From assembly GCA_002700865.1 (NCBI GenBank), contig PAFB01000076.1, forward strand, positions 1 to 19,969: DNA of 19,969 nucleotides, given 5' to 3'. Both the position numbers and the translations under genes were made by a program. Source of the DNA: Rhodospirillaceae bacterium (GTDB lineage: Bacteria; Pseudomonadota; Alphaproteobacteria; UBA7985). This document shows, one piece after another, positions 1 to 7,357 of the stretch (the first letter of the stretch is position 1; every line of letters starts with the position of its first letter). Under the pieces are notes generated by a model. The model made no database searches and was not told the origin of the DNA. It saw only the letters and a program-made list of their open reading frames with translations.

Positions 1-819
1 GCCCTCCGGACGCTCTGCGCTTCGCTCCTGGGGTCGGCAGCACTGGTCCCGTTTGGCGCTGCTCCCCCTGCTGCTGCGCAAGGGGTCGGGCTCAGCCGGG
101 CTTTTGTCTATCACCCCAAAAACACCCCCGGCCAACCCTGGCCCGGCCTGCCACCCTTTGAAACACTCACGTACCAGGGCCGCGACGGACAGCCACTGGC
201 GGCGTGGTTCTGGCGAGGTGCCAAGCCTGCAGGAACACCGCTCACCGTTTTTTTTCACGGCAACGCGGGCAATTTTGAGGACTCCACCCGGTTCACCGCT
301 GGATTGATCGCCGCGGGTTATCCTGTGCTCCTGCCGGAATATCGCGGCTATGGCGGTTTGCCGAGCAGGCCAACAGAAACCGGCTTGAGGCGGGACGCGC
401 AAGCCGCTTTAGACATGGCCCAGCGACTTGGATGGCCACCGGAAAACGTGCTGATTACCGGTCACTCTCTGGGCGGAGCGCTGGCGCTTCATGCCCTGCA
501 CGATCAAGGGCAGATCGCGCGTGGTGCTATCATCATGAGCACCTTTACCAGTTTGCCTGACATGGCCGGTTGGGCGCGTTGGTTGATGGCGGACCAGTTC
601 AATAACCTGGCTCTGGCCGCACGGACGCGGGTGCCGGTTGCCTGGGTTCACGGAACGAAGGATCGCTTGATCCCCATTCAGCACGGTCACAGGCTTTACC
701 GCGCCCTACCGGTTGCAACACCCAAGACCTTCATCACACTCGACGTCCCTCACGCGGCCCAGCATTTGACGTATCAGGCCGCGATGGTGGACGCCATGCA
801 ATGGCATCTGGCGCTTTAG
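1..819 (+). CDS. Alpha/beta hydrolase, BEM46/YfhR-like (5' end outside window)
   Basis: The reading frame is open from the first base to the TAG at 817-819, so the start lies upstream of the window. The visible protein has the serine hydrolase hallmarks in order: an oxyanion-type HGNAGN stretch near 265-282, a nucleophile elbow GHSLGG with the serine codon at 466-468, an acid in HGTKDRLIP near 650, and a histidine in PHAAQH near 750. This arrangement is typical of BEM46-like hydrolases, whose substrates are usually unknown. The first visible residues are small and hydrophobic (leucine, alanine, glycine), which suggests an N-terminal signal peptide or membrane anchor, but the true N-terminus is not visible. 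An internal TTG at 304 also opens the frame, but it would remove the oxyanion motif, so it is not the start. The gene is convergent with the membrane protein that follows. The family call is firm; the function is unknown. Confidence 0.85.
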   Translation, partial: ALRTLCASLLGSAALVPFGAAPPAAAQGVGLSRAFVYHPKNTPGQPWPGLPPFETLTYQGRDGQPLAAWFWRGAKPAGTPLTVFFHGNAGNFEDSTRFTAGLIAAGYPVLLPEYRGYGGLPSRPTETGLRRDAQAALDMAQRLGWPPENVLITGHSLGGALALHALHDQGQIARGAIIMSTFTSLPDMAGWARWLMADQFNNLALAARTRVPVAWVHGTKDRLIPIQHGHRLYRALPVATPKTFITLDVPHAAQHLTYQAAMVDAMQWHLAL

Positions 820-841
820 GGTACGCTGTGAAGCGGGTTGC

Positions 842-1540
842 TTAGGCGAAGACGTCCGCGATTTCTTCGAGGCTTTTGCCTTCCTTGCGCTCAACCAGCC
901 GCCAGTACACCAAGGCCCCCGACACAGCCGGAATGAGCACGATAAAGGCGTTCAGGAAGCTCGCCACCGCGATTCCAACGAAAGGAATACTGTTGACGGC
1001 GAAACCGATCGCCGCAGCAATCAAACCGATTACGACACAGGCCACGACGAGCAGGAAAGCCACCAGAACGATGGAAATTCGATAACCCTCTGATAGCCTC
1101 AAAGACCGCCCAAAGGCCCCAAACCCGGCGCTCTCGACCATGACCGCGGGAATCATCACATAGAGCATCGCGGCGATATACAGACCGGGGAAGATCAGAA
1201 GAATGAAACCGATGCTAATAAAGGCCCACTGCACAAGTGTCAGCAGAAGCAGCGGAATAATCATCCTGACGGCTCGGCCCACGTACTGCCCCATCCGCGC
1301 ATTCCGGTCCATTTGCCCATCGTAGGCGACCATAATCGCCGTGGGGCCCGCAATGGCGTAGACAAGCGTGTTGATGATGATGGTTACGGCAGAGGTTTCA
1401 CCCAAACCGGAGACCAAAACCACGTTGATGAACGCCACAACCGCGGCGATGAGCGCAAAGTTTGCGAACTGCGATGAAAAGCTTTTGATCATTTCATTGA
1501 AATGATCGCCCACATTAAAGGCTGGCAAAGATTGGTTCAT
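842..1540 (-). CDS. Multi-pass membrane protein, YciC/GPDPase-membrane-domain-like
   Basis: This is a 232-residue protein with about six hydrophobic segments, near residues 25-45, 53-73, 93-117, 119-136, 157-181 and 186-212. A short soluble tail rich in lysine and glutamate follows. The stretch around residues 110-160 (a helix ending in IFPGLY, then a VMIPAVMVE helix and a Gly/Arg-rich SLRLSEG turn) resembles YciC and the glycerophosphodiesterase membrane-domain families. Those are inner-membrane proteins of unclear function. The start is the ATG at 1540, which leaves a normal soluble N-terminus. Upstream in-frame codons would add residues unlike the rest of the protein. It stands alone, convergent with the hydrolase and codirectional with clpX. 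The membrane location is well supported; the family match is tentative and no specific role can be assigned. Confidence 0.7.
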   Translation of the reverse strand: MNQSLPAFNVGDHFNEMIKSFSSQFANFALIAAVVAFINVVLVSGLGETSAVTIIINTLVYAIAGPTAIMVAYDGQMDRNARMGQYVGRAVRMIIPLLLLTLVQWAFISIGFILLIFPGLYIAAMLYVMIPAVMVESAGFGAFGRSLRLSEGYRISIVLVAFLLVVACVVIGLIAAAIGFAVNSIPFVGIAVASFLNAFIVLIPAVSGALVYWRLVERKEGKSLEEIADVFA

Positions 1541-1677
1541 GGCGGCAAATCTCAATGCTGAAGTCCGTGTAAGACCCGCACAATCGCATAAATTGAGAAG
1601 AATTAAAACATCCCGAAAAACCACCCGGTAAGACCAAGCTTATAAGCATCACTGGCTTTGTCACACCAGCAACGGCA

Positions 1678-1704
1678 CCGGCCCTGATGGTGGTTCAGGG
1701 CCGG
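1678..1704 (-). terminator. Hairpin downstream of clpX
   Basis: A perfect 10-bp stem (1678-1687 paired with 1695-1704, mainly G-C) closes a 7-nt loop, 30 bases past the clpX stop. There is no clear U-tract on either strand, so it is either a weak intrinsic terminator or a 3'-end-protecting hairpin. Confidence 0.5.
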
Positions 1705-1733
1705 ACGGAAAGGGCATATTTTGGGTTTGGCAA

Positions 1734-3002
1734 TTAAGCCGAAGCGGGTTCAGCGTCGTTGCTGCTTTCTTCGGAGTAGACAAACAGCGGCTGCGCGCTC
1801 TTTTCAACGGCATCTTTGTTGACGACAACTTCCTCAACGCCGCTCATGCCCGGCAGGTCATACATGGGGTCGAGCAGGATGTTTTCCATAATCGACCGAA
1901 GACCCCGTGCACCCGTCTTTCGCTTAATGGCCTTTGCAGCTACGGCTTCGAGAGCATCGTCTGTAAAGCTCAGCTTGACGTCTTCCATTTCGAACAGGCG
2001 CTGATACTGCTTCACCAGAGCATTTTTCGGCTCCGTCAGGATCTGCATCAGCGCTGCTTCATCCAGATCCTCAAGCGTCGCAACCACCGGCATCCGGCCA
2101 ATGAATTCCGGAATCAGCCCGTAGCGCTGCAAGTCTTCAGGCTCAACGTCGCGCAGGATCTCACCTGTGCGGCGTTCGTCTGGGCTTTGCACCGTGGCAC
2201 CGAAACCAAGGGAGCTGCCTTGCGAGCGCTGCGAGATGATCTTTTCCAGACCTGCGAACGCGCCGCCTGCGATGAACAGAATATTGGTGGTATCGACCTG
2301 CAGGAACTCTTGCTGCGGGTGCTTGCGCCCACCCTGCGGCGGAACCGAGGCAACCGTGCCTTCCATCAGCTTCAGCAGGGCTTGCTGCACGCCTTCGCCC
2401 GACACGTCCCGAGTAATCGACGGGTTTTCCGCCTTCCGGGTAATTTTGTCGATTTCGTCGATATAAACGATGCCGCGCTGAGCCTTTTCGACGTTGTAGT
2501 CTGCGGCCTGCAGCAGCTTGAGTACAATGTTCTCAACATCCTCACCAACGTACCCGGCCTCGGTCAGAGTCGTCGCATCTGCCATGGTGAAAGGAACATC
2601 GAGGATGCGCGCCAGCGTCTGCGCGAGAAGCGTCTTGCCACAGCCGGTCGGACCGACCAGTAGGATGTTGGACTTGGACAGCTCAACATCGTTGGATTTC
2701 TGGGCGTGGTTCAGGCGCTTGTAGTGGTTGTGTACCGCAACGGACAAAACCCGCTTGGCCTGTGCCTGACCGATCACGAAATCGTCCAGAATGCCATAGA
2801 TATCGGTTGGCGTCGGAACACCCTCGGAAGTCTTGGCGAGACCGCCTTTGCTTTCTTCCCGGATGATGTCCATGCACAGTTCGACGCATTCATCGCAAAT
2901 GAACACGGTTGGACCCGCAATTAGCTTCCTCACCTCATGCTGACTTTTGCCGCAAAAGGAGCAGTAAAGCGTATTCTTGCTGTCGCTGATGGTTCCGGAC
3001 AT
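1734..3002 (-). CDS. clpX: ClpX, ATP-dependent unfoldase of the ClpXP protease
   Basis: ClpX is the AAA+ hexamer that recognises tagged or degron-bearing cytoplasmic proteins, unfolds them and feeds them into ClpP. The 422-residue product has the N-terminal zinc-binding domain (Cys14, Cys17, Cys36, Cys39), Walker A GPTGCGKT at 117-124, pore loop GYVG at 150-153, Walker B IVYIDEID at 178-185, and the C-terminal small AAA domain. The length matches the family. The start is the ATG at 3002, which has an AGGA motif 6 nt upstream and gives the usual short lead before the zinc finger. A TTG 60 bases earlier is in frame but has no homology support. In alphaproteobacteria such as Caulobacter, ClpXP degrades cell-cycle regulators. 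clpP lies 135 nt upstream on the same strand, so the two may be co-transcribed, although the gap is wide enough for a separate clpX promoter. Confidence 0.98.
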   Translation of the reverse strand: MSGTISDSKNTLYCSFCGKSQHEVRKLIAGPTVFICDECVELCMDIIREESKGGLAKTSEGVPTPTDIYGILDDFVIGQAQAKRVLSVAVHNHYKRLNHAQKSNDVELSKSNILLVGPTGCGKTLLAQTLARILDVPFTMADATTLTEAGYVGEDVENIVLKLLQAADYNVEKAQRGIVYIDEIDKITRKAENPSITRDVSGEGVQQALLKLMEGTVASVPPQGGRKHPQQEFLQVDTTNILFIAGGAFAGLEKIISQRSQGSSLGFGATVQSPDERRTGEILRDVEPEDLQRYGLIPEFIGRMPVVATLEDLDEAALMQILTEPKNALVKQYQRLFEMEDVKLSFTDDALEAVAAKAIKRKTGARGLRSIMENILLDPMYDLPGMSGVEEVVVNKDAVEKSAQPLFVYSEESSNDAEPASA

Positions 3003-3137
3003 TGAAGTTCCTAAATCCTTGGCAGTATCGGGTAGACTAGAAGTAAGCGCCTCGTCTTGCAAGGCGCTGAAGTCGCGGCACTTTGCCTGCCCCTTGAGCC
3101 GCCCAAAGCTGGCTCGGACAACGGTGCCGCAACCGGT

Positions 3138-3824
3138 CTATTCCGCTGGCTCAGCACGCTTACTGACAATTTCGTCAATCAAGCCAAATTCCAACGCCTC
3201 TTCCGGATCCATGTAGTTGTCACGATCCATCGCAGCGTCGATCTCAGCCACTTTTTTACCCGTATGATGGGCGTAAAGCGCGTTCAGGCGCTCGCGGGTT
3301 TTGAGGATTTCGCGCGCGTGGATTTCGATATCTGCGGCTGTCCCCTGATAGCCTGAGGAAGGCTGGTGAATCATGATCTTGGAATTGGGCAGCGAAAAGC
3401 GCTTGTCCTTATCCCCTGCCATGAGCAGGAAAGACCCCATCGACGCTGCCATGCCCACGCAAATCGTGGAGATCGACGGCTTGACGAACATCATGGTGTC
3501 ATACATTGCCAGTCCCGCCGATACAGAACCGCCGGGGGAGTTGATGTAGATGCTGATATCCTTGTCCGGGTTGACGCTCTCCAGAAACAGCAGTTGCGCA
3601 CAGACCGAAGCGGACATCATGTCGTTGACCACGCCAGAAACGAAAATGATCCGCTCCATCAGCATCCGCGAATAGATATCGTAGACTTTTTCCCCGCGGT
3701 TGGTCTGCTCGATCACGTAGGGAATAGGCGTCGTCATCGTCGTCTGGGTTGGCCCGCCCAATGGGGTCGCATCAGGGCCAGCAACGATGCCAGCAGGGGC
3801 AAAAGGATCGTAAGGAAAGGTCAC
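3138..3824 (-). CDS. clpP: ClpP, proteolytic subunit of the Clp protease
   Basis: ClpP is the serine peptidase that forms the double-heptameric chamber of ClpXP/ClpAP in the cytoplasm. The catalytic triad is visible in the 228-residue product: Ser128 in GMAASMGS, His153 in MIHQP, and Asp202 in the MDRDNYM segment. The Ser-His and His-Asp spacings (25 and 49 residues) match E. coli ClpP. The oligomerisation and substrate-groove segment INSPGGS is at 94-100. The start is uncertain. The GTG at 3824 has a weak GGATGA upstream and gives about 29 residues before the conserved YVIEQTNRG segment. An ATG at 3737 would give a more standard length but has no ribosome binding site. Any extra N-terminal residues would probably be removed as a propeptide. 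clpX follows on the same strand. The function is certain and the N-terminus is not. Confidence 0.97.
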   Translation of the reverse strand: MTFPYDPFAPAGIVAGPDATPLGGPTQTTMTTPIPYVIEQTNRGEKVYDIYSRMLMERIIFVSGVVNDMMSASVCAQLLFLESVNPDKDISIYINSPGGSVSAGLAMYDTMMFVKPSISTICVGMAASMGSFLLMAGDKDKRFSLPNSKIMIHQPSSGYQGTAADIEIHAREILKTRERLNALYAHHTGKKVAEIDAAMDRDNYMDPEEALEFGLIDEIVSKRAEPAE

Positions 3825-4005
3825 TATCAGTCATCCATTAGTTCGCAGCCGTCACAACGACCCGCAAATGGGCCGCCGACGCCTTCCAGCGCAGCACCAT
3901 AGCTGCGCCCTGAAATCTGTTTCGAAGATATGGGCGCTTTCGAGCCGATCCGCAACCATCGAGTTTATGCGCCCTTTTTAAGGGCCTGCGGCGCGTCGCG
4001 ACGGG

Positions 4006-4599
4006 CTAGAGCTCAGCCGCGACCGCCTGATCAAACCGTGCCATTGCACCGGCAAGGTCAGCATGGATTACCGCCAATCGGCCAATAATCTGCTCCCGCT
4101 CCTCACGCTGCCGGTCCACAGGATCTTCGGACCCCTCTGGCACGCTGAGCATCGAAGCCAGGCTGTTTTCAGCCTGCGGCACAACAGGCGTGATGGTCTG
4201 GAACAATTCGCGGGTTTGAATGGCTTCTTCGGACAGGGTTTGAAACGCTGCGGCGTTCTCGACGTCTTCTGCAGCCTCGCGCTCCGCTTCGCGCTGGTCT
4301 TCTGCTTCCATGTCGGGGGGCAGCGTCATGTCTTCGGAAGGCGCTGGTGGCGCTTCGATCCCACCCTCGCGCAGAAGGCGCTGCACACCGCGGATGGTGT
4401 AGCCCTGCACGTACAGCAAATCCCGTATGGTGGTCAGCAGCGACAGGTCTTCAGGGCGATAATAGCGGCGACGCCCGCCACGCTTAAGCGGCTGGATTTC
4501 AGGGAATTTGGTTTCCCAGAACCGGAGCACGTGCTGGGGAACGTCAAGTTCCTCAGACGCTTCGCGGATGTTCCGGAAGGCATCGTTTGCTTTTACCAT
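4006..4599 (-). CDS. MerR-family transcriptional regulator
   Basis: The first 75 or so residues of this 197-residue protein form a MerR-type winged helix-turn-helix: an IREASEELDVPQHVLRFWE recognition region, then the RRRYYRPED wing and an RDLLYVQGYTIRGVQ helix. The rest is not the usual effector domain. It is acidic and probably coiled (rich in Glu/Ala around residues 95-130), with a C-terminal helical piece. There are no metal-binding cysteines, so it does not look like a metal sensor. The ATG start at 4599 has an AGGGGA motif 8-9 nt upstream. It lies 39 nt downstream of ihfA on the same strand, a pairing seen widely in alphaproteobacteria, where this regulator's targets are mostly unknown. 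The family is certain; the regulon cannot be told from sequence. Confidence 0.92.
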   Translation of the reverse strand: MVKANDAFRNIREASEELDVPQHVLRFWETKFPEIQPLKRGGRRRYYRPEDLSLLTTIRDLLYVQGYTIRGVQRLLREGGIEAPPAPSEDMTLPPDMEAEDQREAEREAAEDVENAAAFQTLSEEAIQTRELFQTITPVVPQAENSLASMLSVPEGSEDPVDRQREEREQIIGRLAVIHADLAGAMARFDQAVAAEL

Positions 4600-4638
4600 T
4601 GCAGGTCCCCTGTGTGATTAAGCCTGGACCCGAGCACC

Positions 4639-4980
4639 TTACTCGTCGTTATCGCCCGCTTCAATGTAAGCTTCCAAGGGTCCGCCCTTCCAGTCTTCGA
4701 CCAGAGCTTGCTTCAACACTTGGCTGGCGCGGAACACCAGCACGCGCCGGGGTGGGATTTCGTGCTCTTCACCGGTCTTCGGATTGCGGCCAATGCGTTT
4801 CGCCTTGTCGCGCACTAGAAAAGTACCAAAGGACGCAATCTTCACGTGTTCACCGTCAACCAAAGCATCAGAGACGTGATTGATGATACTCTCAACGAGA
4901 TCCGCAGATTCGTTTCGGGACAGACCGACCTTCTCGTAAAGGGCCTCAGTCAGGTCAGCGCGCGTTATTGTCTTATCCAC
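4639..4980 (-). CDS. ihfA: Integration host factor subunit alpha
   Basis: IhfA pairs with IhfB to form a nucleoid protein that bends DNA sharply at specific sites and supports transcription, recombination and replication. The protein has the HU/IHF fold: an N-terminal helical dimerisation part (TRADLTEALYEKVGLSRNES), the IASFGTF strand, and the beta-arm GRNPKTGEE with the intercalating proline at residue 67. I chose the GTG at 4980, giving 113 residues, because AAAGGTGA lies 5-6 nt upstream and the protein then begins just before the conserved TRADL segment. A GTG nine bases earlier and a TTG at 5025 are in frame but have worse ribosome binding sites. The C-terminus runs about a dozen residues past the usual end with an acidic tail (EAGDNDE). 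It is followed by the MerR regulator. Confidence 0.95.
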   Translation of the reverse strand: MDKTITRADLTEALYEKVGLSRNESADLVESIINHVSDALVDGEHVKIASFGTFLVRDKAKRIGRNPKTGEEHEIPPRRVLVFRASQVLKQALVEDWKGGPLEAYIEAGDNDE

Positions 4981-5100
4981 CCGTATCACCTTTGTCTTGT
5001 ACTCTCCAAAAAGCTTGATAACCAACCGTTACCAAGGGGTCAACGCGACTCAGGCTTGCAAATAACAAAAAGCCGGAAACCGACGCAAAAGAGCATTAAA

Positions 5101-5754
5101 TCAAGGATTTGGCACGTTATGAAATGCCGTTATGAGTGCAGCACTGCTCAAAAAGCCAGCACTGACCCGTTTGAGCCATTTCAGAGAACCGCCTCGCGTG
5201 AACAGGGATGACAGCCGCCCACCGGAGTATGCATAGGCCAAAGCATTGATCCCGCCCAGGACAACGAACACCAGGCCGTAGATGCTCACCTGCGGCCAGT
5301 ATGGCAAAGAGCGATCCACAAACTGTGGGATAAACGCCAAAAAGAAGACTATTCCCTTAGGGTTTAGGGCAGTGACAATAAAGGTTTGGCGAAACACCTT
5401 AGACAGGGGGATTTGTGCTGAAATCTCGGGTGCCGTGAGGGACTGTCCTGCCTCGCGTCCGACCTGGTTACTTTCCCGCCAAGTCTGCACAGCGATATAC
5501 AGCAAATAAGCCACACCGCCCCATTTGATGACATCATAGGGCACGGGGCTGACTGCGAGCACAGCGCCCAGACCCGTCAGGCACACCGTGACCGCCGTTA
5601 AATCACCCAAAGCCACACCGGCCGCACTCGCCCACACGGCCTTTCGCCCGACACGAAGGCCATAGGCGACGACCGTCAATATGGTTGGACCGGGGATAAT
5701 GAGCAGGACCCCAGCGGTCGCGACAAAGGCCAGCAAAGATGTCGTATTGATCAC
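5101..5754 (-). CDS. LysE/RhtB-family exporter
   Basis: This 217-residue hydrophobic protein carries LysE/RhtB signatures: the PGP motif at 21-23 followed by a YGLRVGRKAVW loop and a GVALGD helix, and the NPKG motif before the fourth helix. These inner-membrane proteins export amino acids or related small molecules by proton exchange; the substrate here is not predictable. The start is a GTG at 5754 with AAAGG 8 nt upstream. That site lies against the plsX stop, only 15 nt away, so translation is probably coupled to plsX. The position is notable, since in many alphaproteobacteria fabH lies between plsX and ihfA. No remnant of fabH is apparent in either flank. Family assignment is strong; the biological link to plsX is unknown. 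Confidence 0.9.
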   Translation of the reverse strand: MINTTSLLAFVATAGVLLIIPGPTILTVVAYGLRVGRKAVWASAAGVALGDLTAVTVCLTGLGAVLAVSPVPYDVIKWGGVAYLLYIAVQTWRESNQVGREAGQSLTAPEISAQIPLSKVFRQTFIVTALNPKGIVFFLAFIPQFVDRSLPYWPQVSIYGLVFVVLGGINALAYAYSGGRLSSLFTRGGSLKWLKRVSAGFLSSAALITAFHNVPNP

Positions 5755-5769
5755 AAGCGCGACCTTTGG

Positions 5770-6813
5770 TCAGGCCGCGTCGGTATCGAGCCCGAACAAG
5801 TCACCGTTATCGGCGATGGCCTGTGCAATCTTGGACTGGAAATCGCCAGCCATCAGCTCAACCGAAACACCCACAGCGTTGGCAAAGCCAATGTCGTCGG
5901 TGCCGCCGTGGGATTTCACGCAAATGCCCCCCAGCCCCAAAAACATGCCGCCATTATAAGTGCGCGGGTCGAGCCGCTTGCGCAGGCGCCCCATAGCGGG
6001 CATGGCGAAAAAGTAGCCGATCCGGCTGAAAATGCCGGACTGGAAGGCCTCGCGCACCATACCAGAAATCAACCGCCCCACCCCTTCGGTGGTCTTCAAG
6101 GCCACGTTTCCCGTGAACCCGTCGGTAACAACCACGTCGGTTGTTCCGGCGGCAATATCGTCTGCCTCAATGAAACCGTAGAACTTACCGGGCAGAGAGG
6201 CACTGTCGCGCATCAAGTCAGCAGCGACCTGCAAGACTTCATGGCCCTTCTGCTCTTCAGAACCGATGTTCAGCAACCCTATGCTGGGTTTATCGGTCCC
6301 AAACAGAAAGCGCGCATAGAGCGCTCCCATAATCGCGAACTGTAGCAGGTTGCGTTCGTCGCATTGGACGTTTGCCCCCAGATCCAACACCACCGATTGC
6401 CCTTTTGAGGTCGGAAGGGGTGAGGCGATCGCCGGGCGGTCAACACCAGGCACCATCCGCAGCAGCACTTTAGCAAGGGCCATCAGGGCCCCCGTGTTAC
6501 CGGCAGAAATGACCGCTTGGGCTTCGCCCTCTTTCACCGCTTCAATCGCGCGGCGCATAGAGCTGTCCCGCTTCCCGCCCCGAAGCGCGTTGGCCGGTTT
6601 CTCGTCGCCGGAAATGGCGACTTCGCAGTGCGTAAAGGTGTAGCGGTTGGACAGCACAGGGTGTTGGCTCAACAAGGGCGCAATCGGCTCCTCGTGTCCA
6701 AAAATGAGAAAATGCAGGTTTGGGTGTTTTTCAGCTGCGATAGCCAAGCCGCTGATGACGATGCTGGGCGCATCATCACCGCCCATGGCATCGACAGCCA
6801 AGGTCAAAGTCAT
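5770..6813 (-). CDS. plsX: Phosphate acyltransferase PlsX
   Basis: PlsX converts acyl-ACP and phosphate to acyl-phosphate, the acyl donor used by PlsY in the first step of phosphatidic acid synthesis. It is a peripheral membrane enzyme. The 347-residue protein begins with the family signature LAVDAMGGDDAP, and also shows GDEKPANALR, SAGNTGALMALAK, LDLGANVQCDE, LLNIGSEEQKG, VTDGFTGNVALKTTEG and GGICVKSHGGTD. The start at the ATG at 6813 places the signature as usual near the N-terminus, with AGGG about 11 nt upstream. Two in-frame ATGs, at 6831 and 6855, are possible but would add residues without homology support. The LysE-like gene follows after 15 nt. rpmF lies upstream but is separated by a strong terminator, so plsX probably has its own promoter within 6814-6964. 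Confidence 0.96.
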   Translation of the reverse strand: MTLTLAVDAMGGDDAPSIVISGLAIAAEKHPNLHFLIFGHEEPIAPLLSQHPVLSNRYTFTHCEVAISGDEKPANALRGGKRDSSMRRAIEAVKEGEAQAVISAGNTGALMALAKVLLRMVPGVDRPAIASPLPTSKGQSVVLDLGANVQCDERNLLQFAIMGALYARFLFGTDKPSIGLLNIGSEEQKGHEVLQVAADLMRDSASLPGKFYGFIEADDIAAGTTDVVVTDGFTGNVALKTTEGVGRLISGMVREAFQSGIFSRIGYFFAMPAMGRLRKRLDPRTYNGGMFLGLGGICVKSHGGTDDIGFANAVGVSVELMAGDFQSKIAQAIADNGDLFGLDTDAA

Positions 6814-6964
6814 GCTTGTTGTTGCCCTCATTCCCTGTTCGGGAGAGATAACCATTTTTGCCCGGGCCTATGCAAGCACTGTTGGCGGCAATGTGAGGCC
6901 CTTGGCACCCTGAATACCACCCTGCAGCACTCTGCCTGTGGACAGCGCAATAGTTGTACACAGC

Positions 6965-6993
6965 AAAAAGGGCCGCAGAAGATTTCTACGGCC
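6965..6993 (-). terminator. Intrinsic terminator of rpmF
   Basis: Read on the minus strand, a GGCCG...CGGCC stem extended by AGAA/TTCT with one mismatch closes a small loop. It is followed almost at once by a run of five T (6965-6969). It begins about 28 nt beyond the rpmF stop and separates rpmF from plsX transcription. Confidence 0.8.
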
Positions 6994-7021
6994 CCAAGAG
7001 CATTCAGGAAACGGCGGCGAC

Positions 7022-7201
7022 TTAGACGTCGACGGCAACGACTTCCTTGGAATCGTAGTGACCGCAAGAGAGGCAAACGTGGTGCGGGCGCTTAAGCTCG
7101 CCGCAGTTTGGGCACTCTGCGTGGTTGCCGAAGGAGATTGCGTCGTGTGAACGGCGCATACCGCGGCGGGAACGGGTCACTTTGGACTTTGGAACAGCCA
7201 T
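7022..7201 (-). CDS. rpmF: 50S ribosomal protein L32
   Basis: This 59-residue basic protein starts with the L32 signature MAVPKSKVTRSRRGMRRSHD and ends with a zinc ribbon (CPNC at about 35-38 and CLSC at about 48-51). It is therefore the zinc-binding (C+) form of this large-subunit protein. The ATG at 7201 is chosen because it gives the canonical N-terminus. An in-frame codon 27 bases earlier would add a hydrophobic lead foreign to the family. The ribosome binding site is poor (GAAG right before the start). A strong terminator follows, so the gene appears to be transcribed alone. In many bacteria rpmF sits between yceD/DUF177 and plsX. Here it still precedes plsX, but yceD is about 11 kb away on the other strand. 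Confidence 0.97.
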   Translation of the reverse strand: MAVPKSKVTRSRRGMRRSHDAISFGNHAECPNCGELKRPHHVCLSCGHYDSKEVVAVDV

Positions 7202-7357
7202 CTTCGAACATCCAAAACAAAAGAGCAAAGGGCGGCGCGAACGAATTCGCCCCGAAACGTGAAGTGGGGCTATAGACGACCCTTGGCCCTGACGCCAAGC
7301 ATTTATCCCACAAACCAGTCTTGCACGCTCGCATGGCTGGTTCTTGGTCGCGTAACC

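Noticed and set aside
53..307. 84-residue open frame at the left edge
   Set aside because: It overlaps the hydrolase frame, which is open from base 1 and carries the HGNAGN motif. The alternative product has no domain pattern.
3366..3902. 178-residue open frame antisense to clpP
   Set aside because: His- and Arg-rich product typical of an antisense shadow; ClpP with its full triad is the real gene.
3971..3985. Hairpin GCCCTT-TTT-AAGGGC after the MerR gene
   Set aside because: Only 6 bp and no U-tract follows on the minus strand, so a terminator cannot be supported.
3841..4005. Possible tRNA gene in the clpP-merR gap
   Set aside because: No T-loop GTTCGA-type motif and no cloverleaf pairing could be found by eye on either strand.
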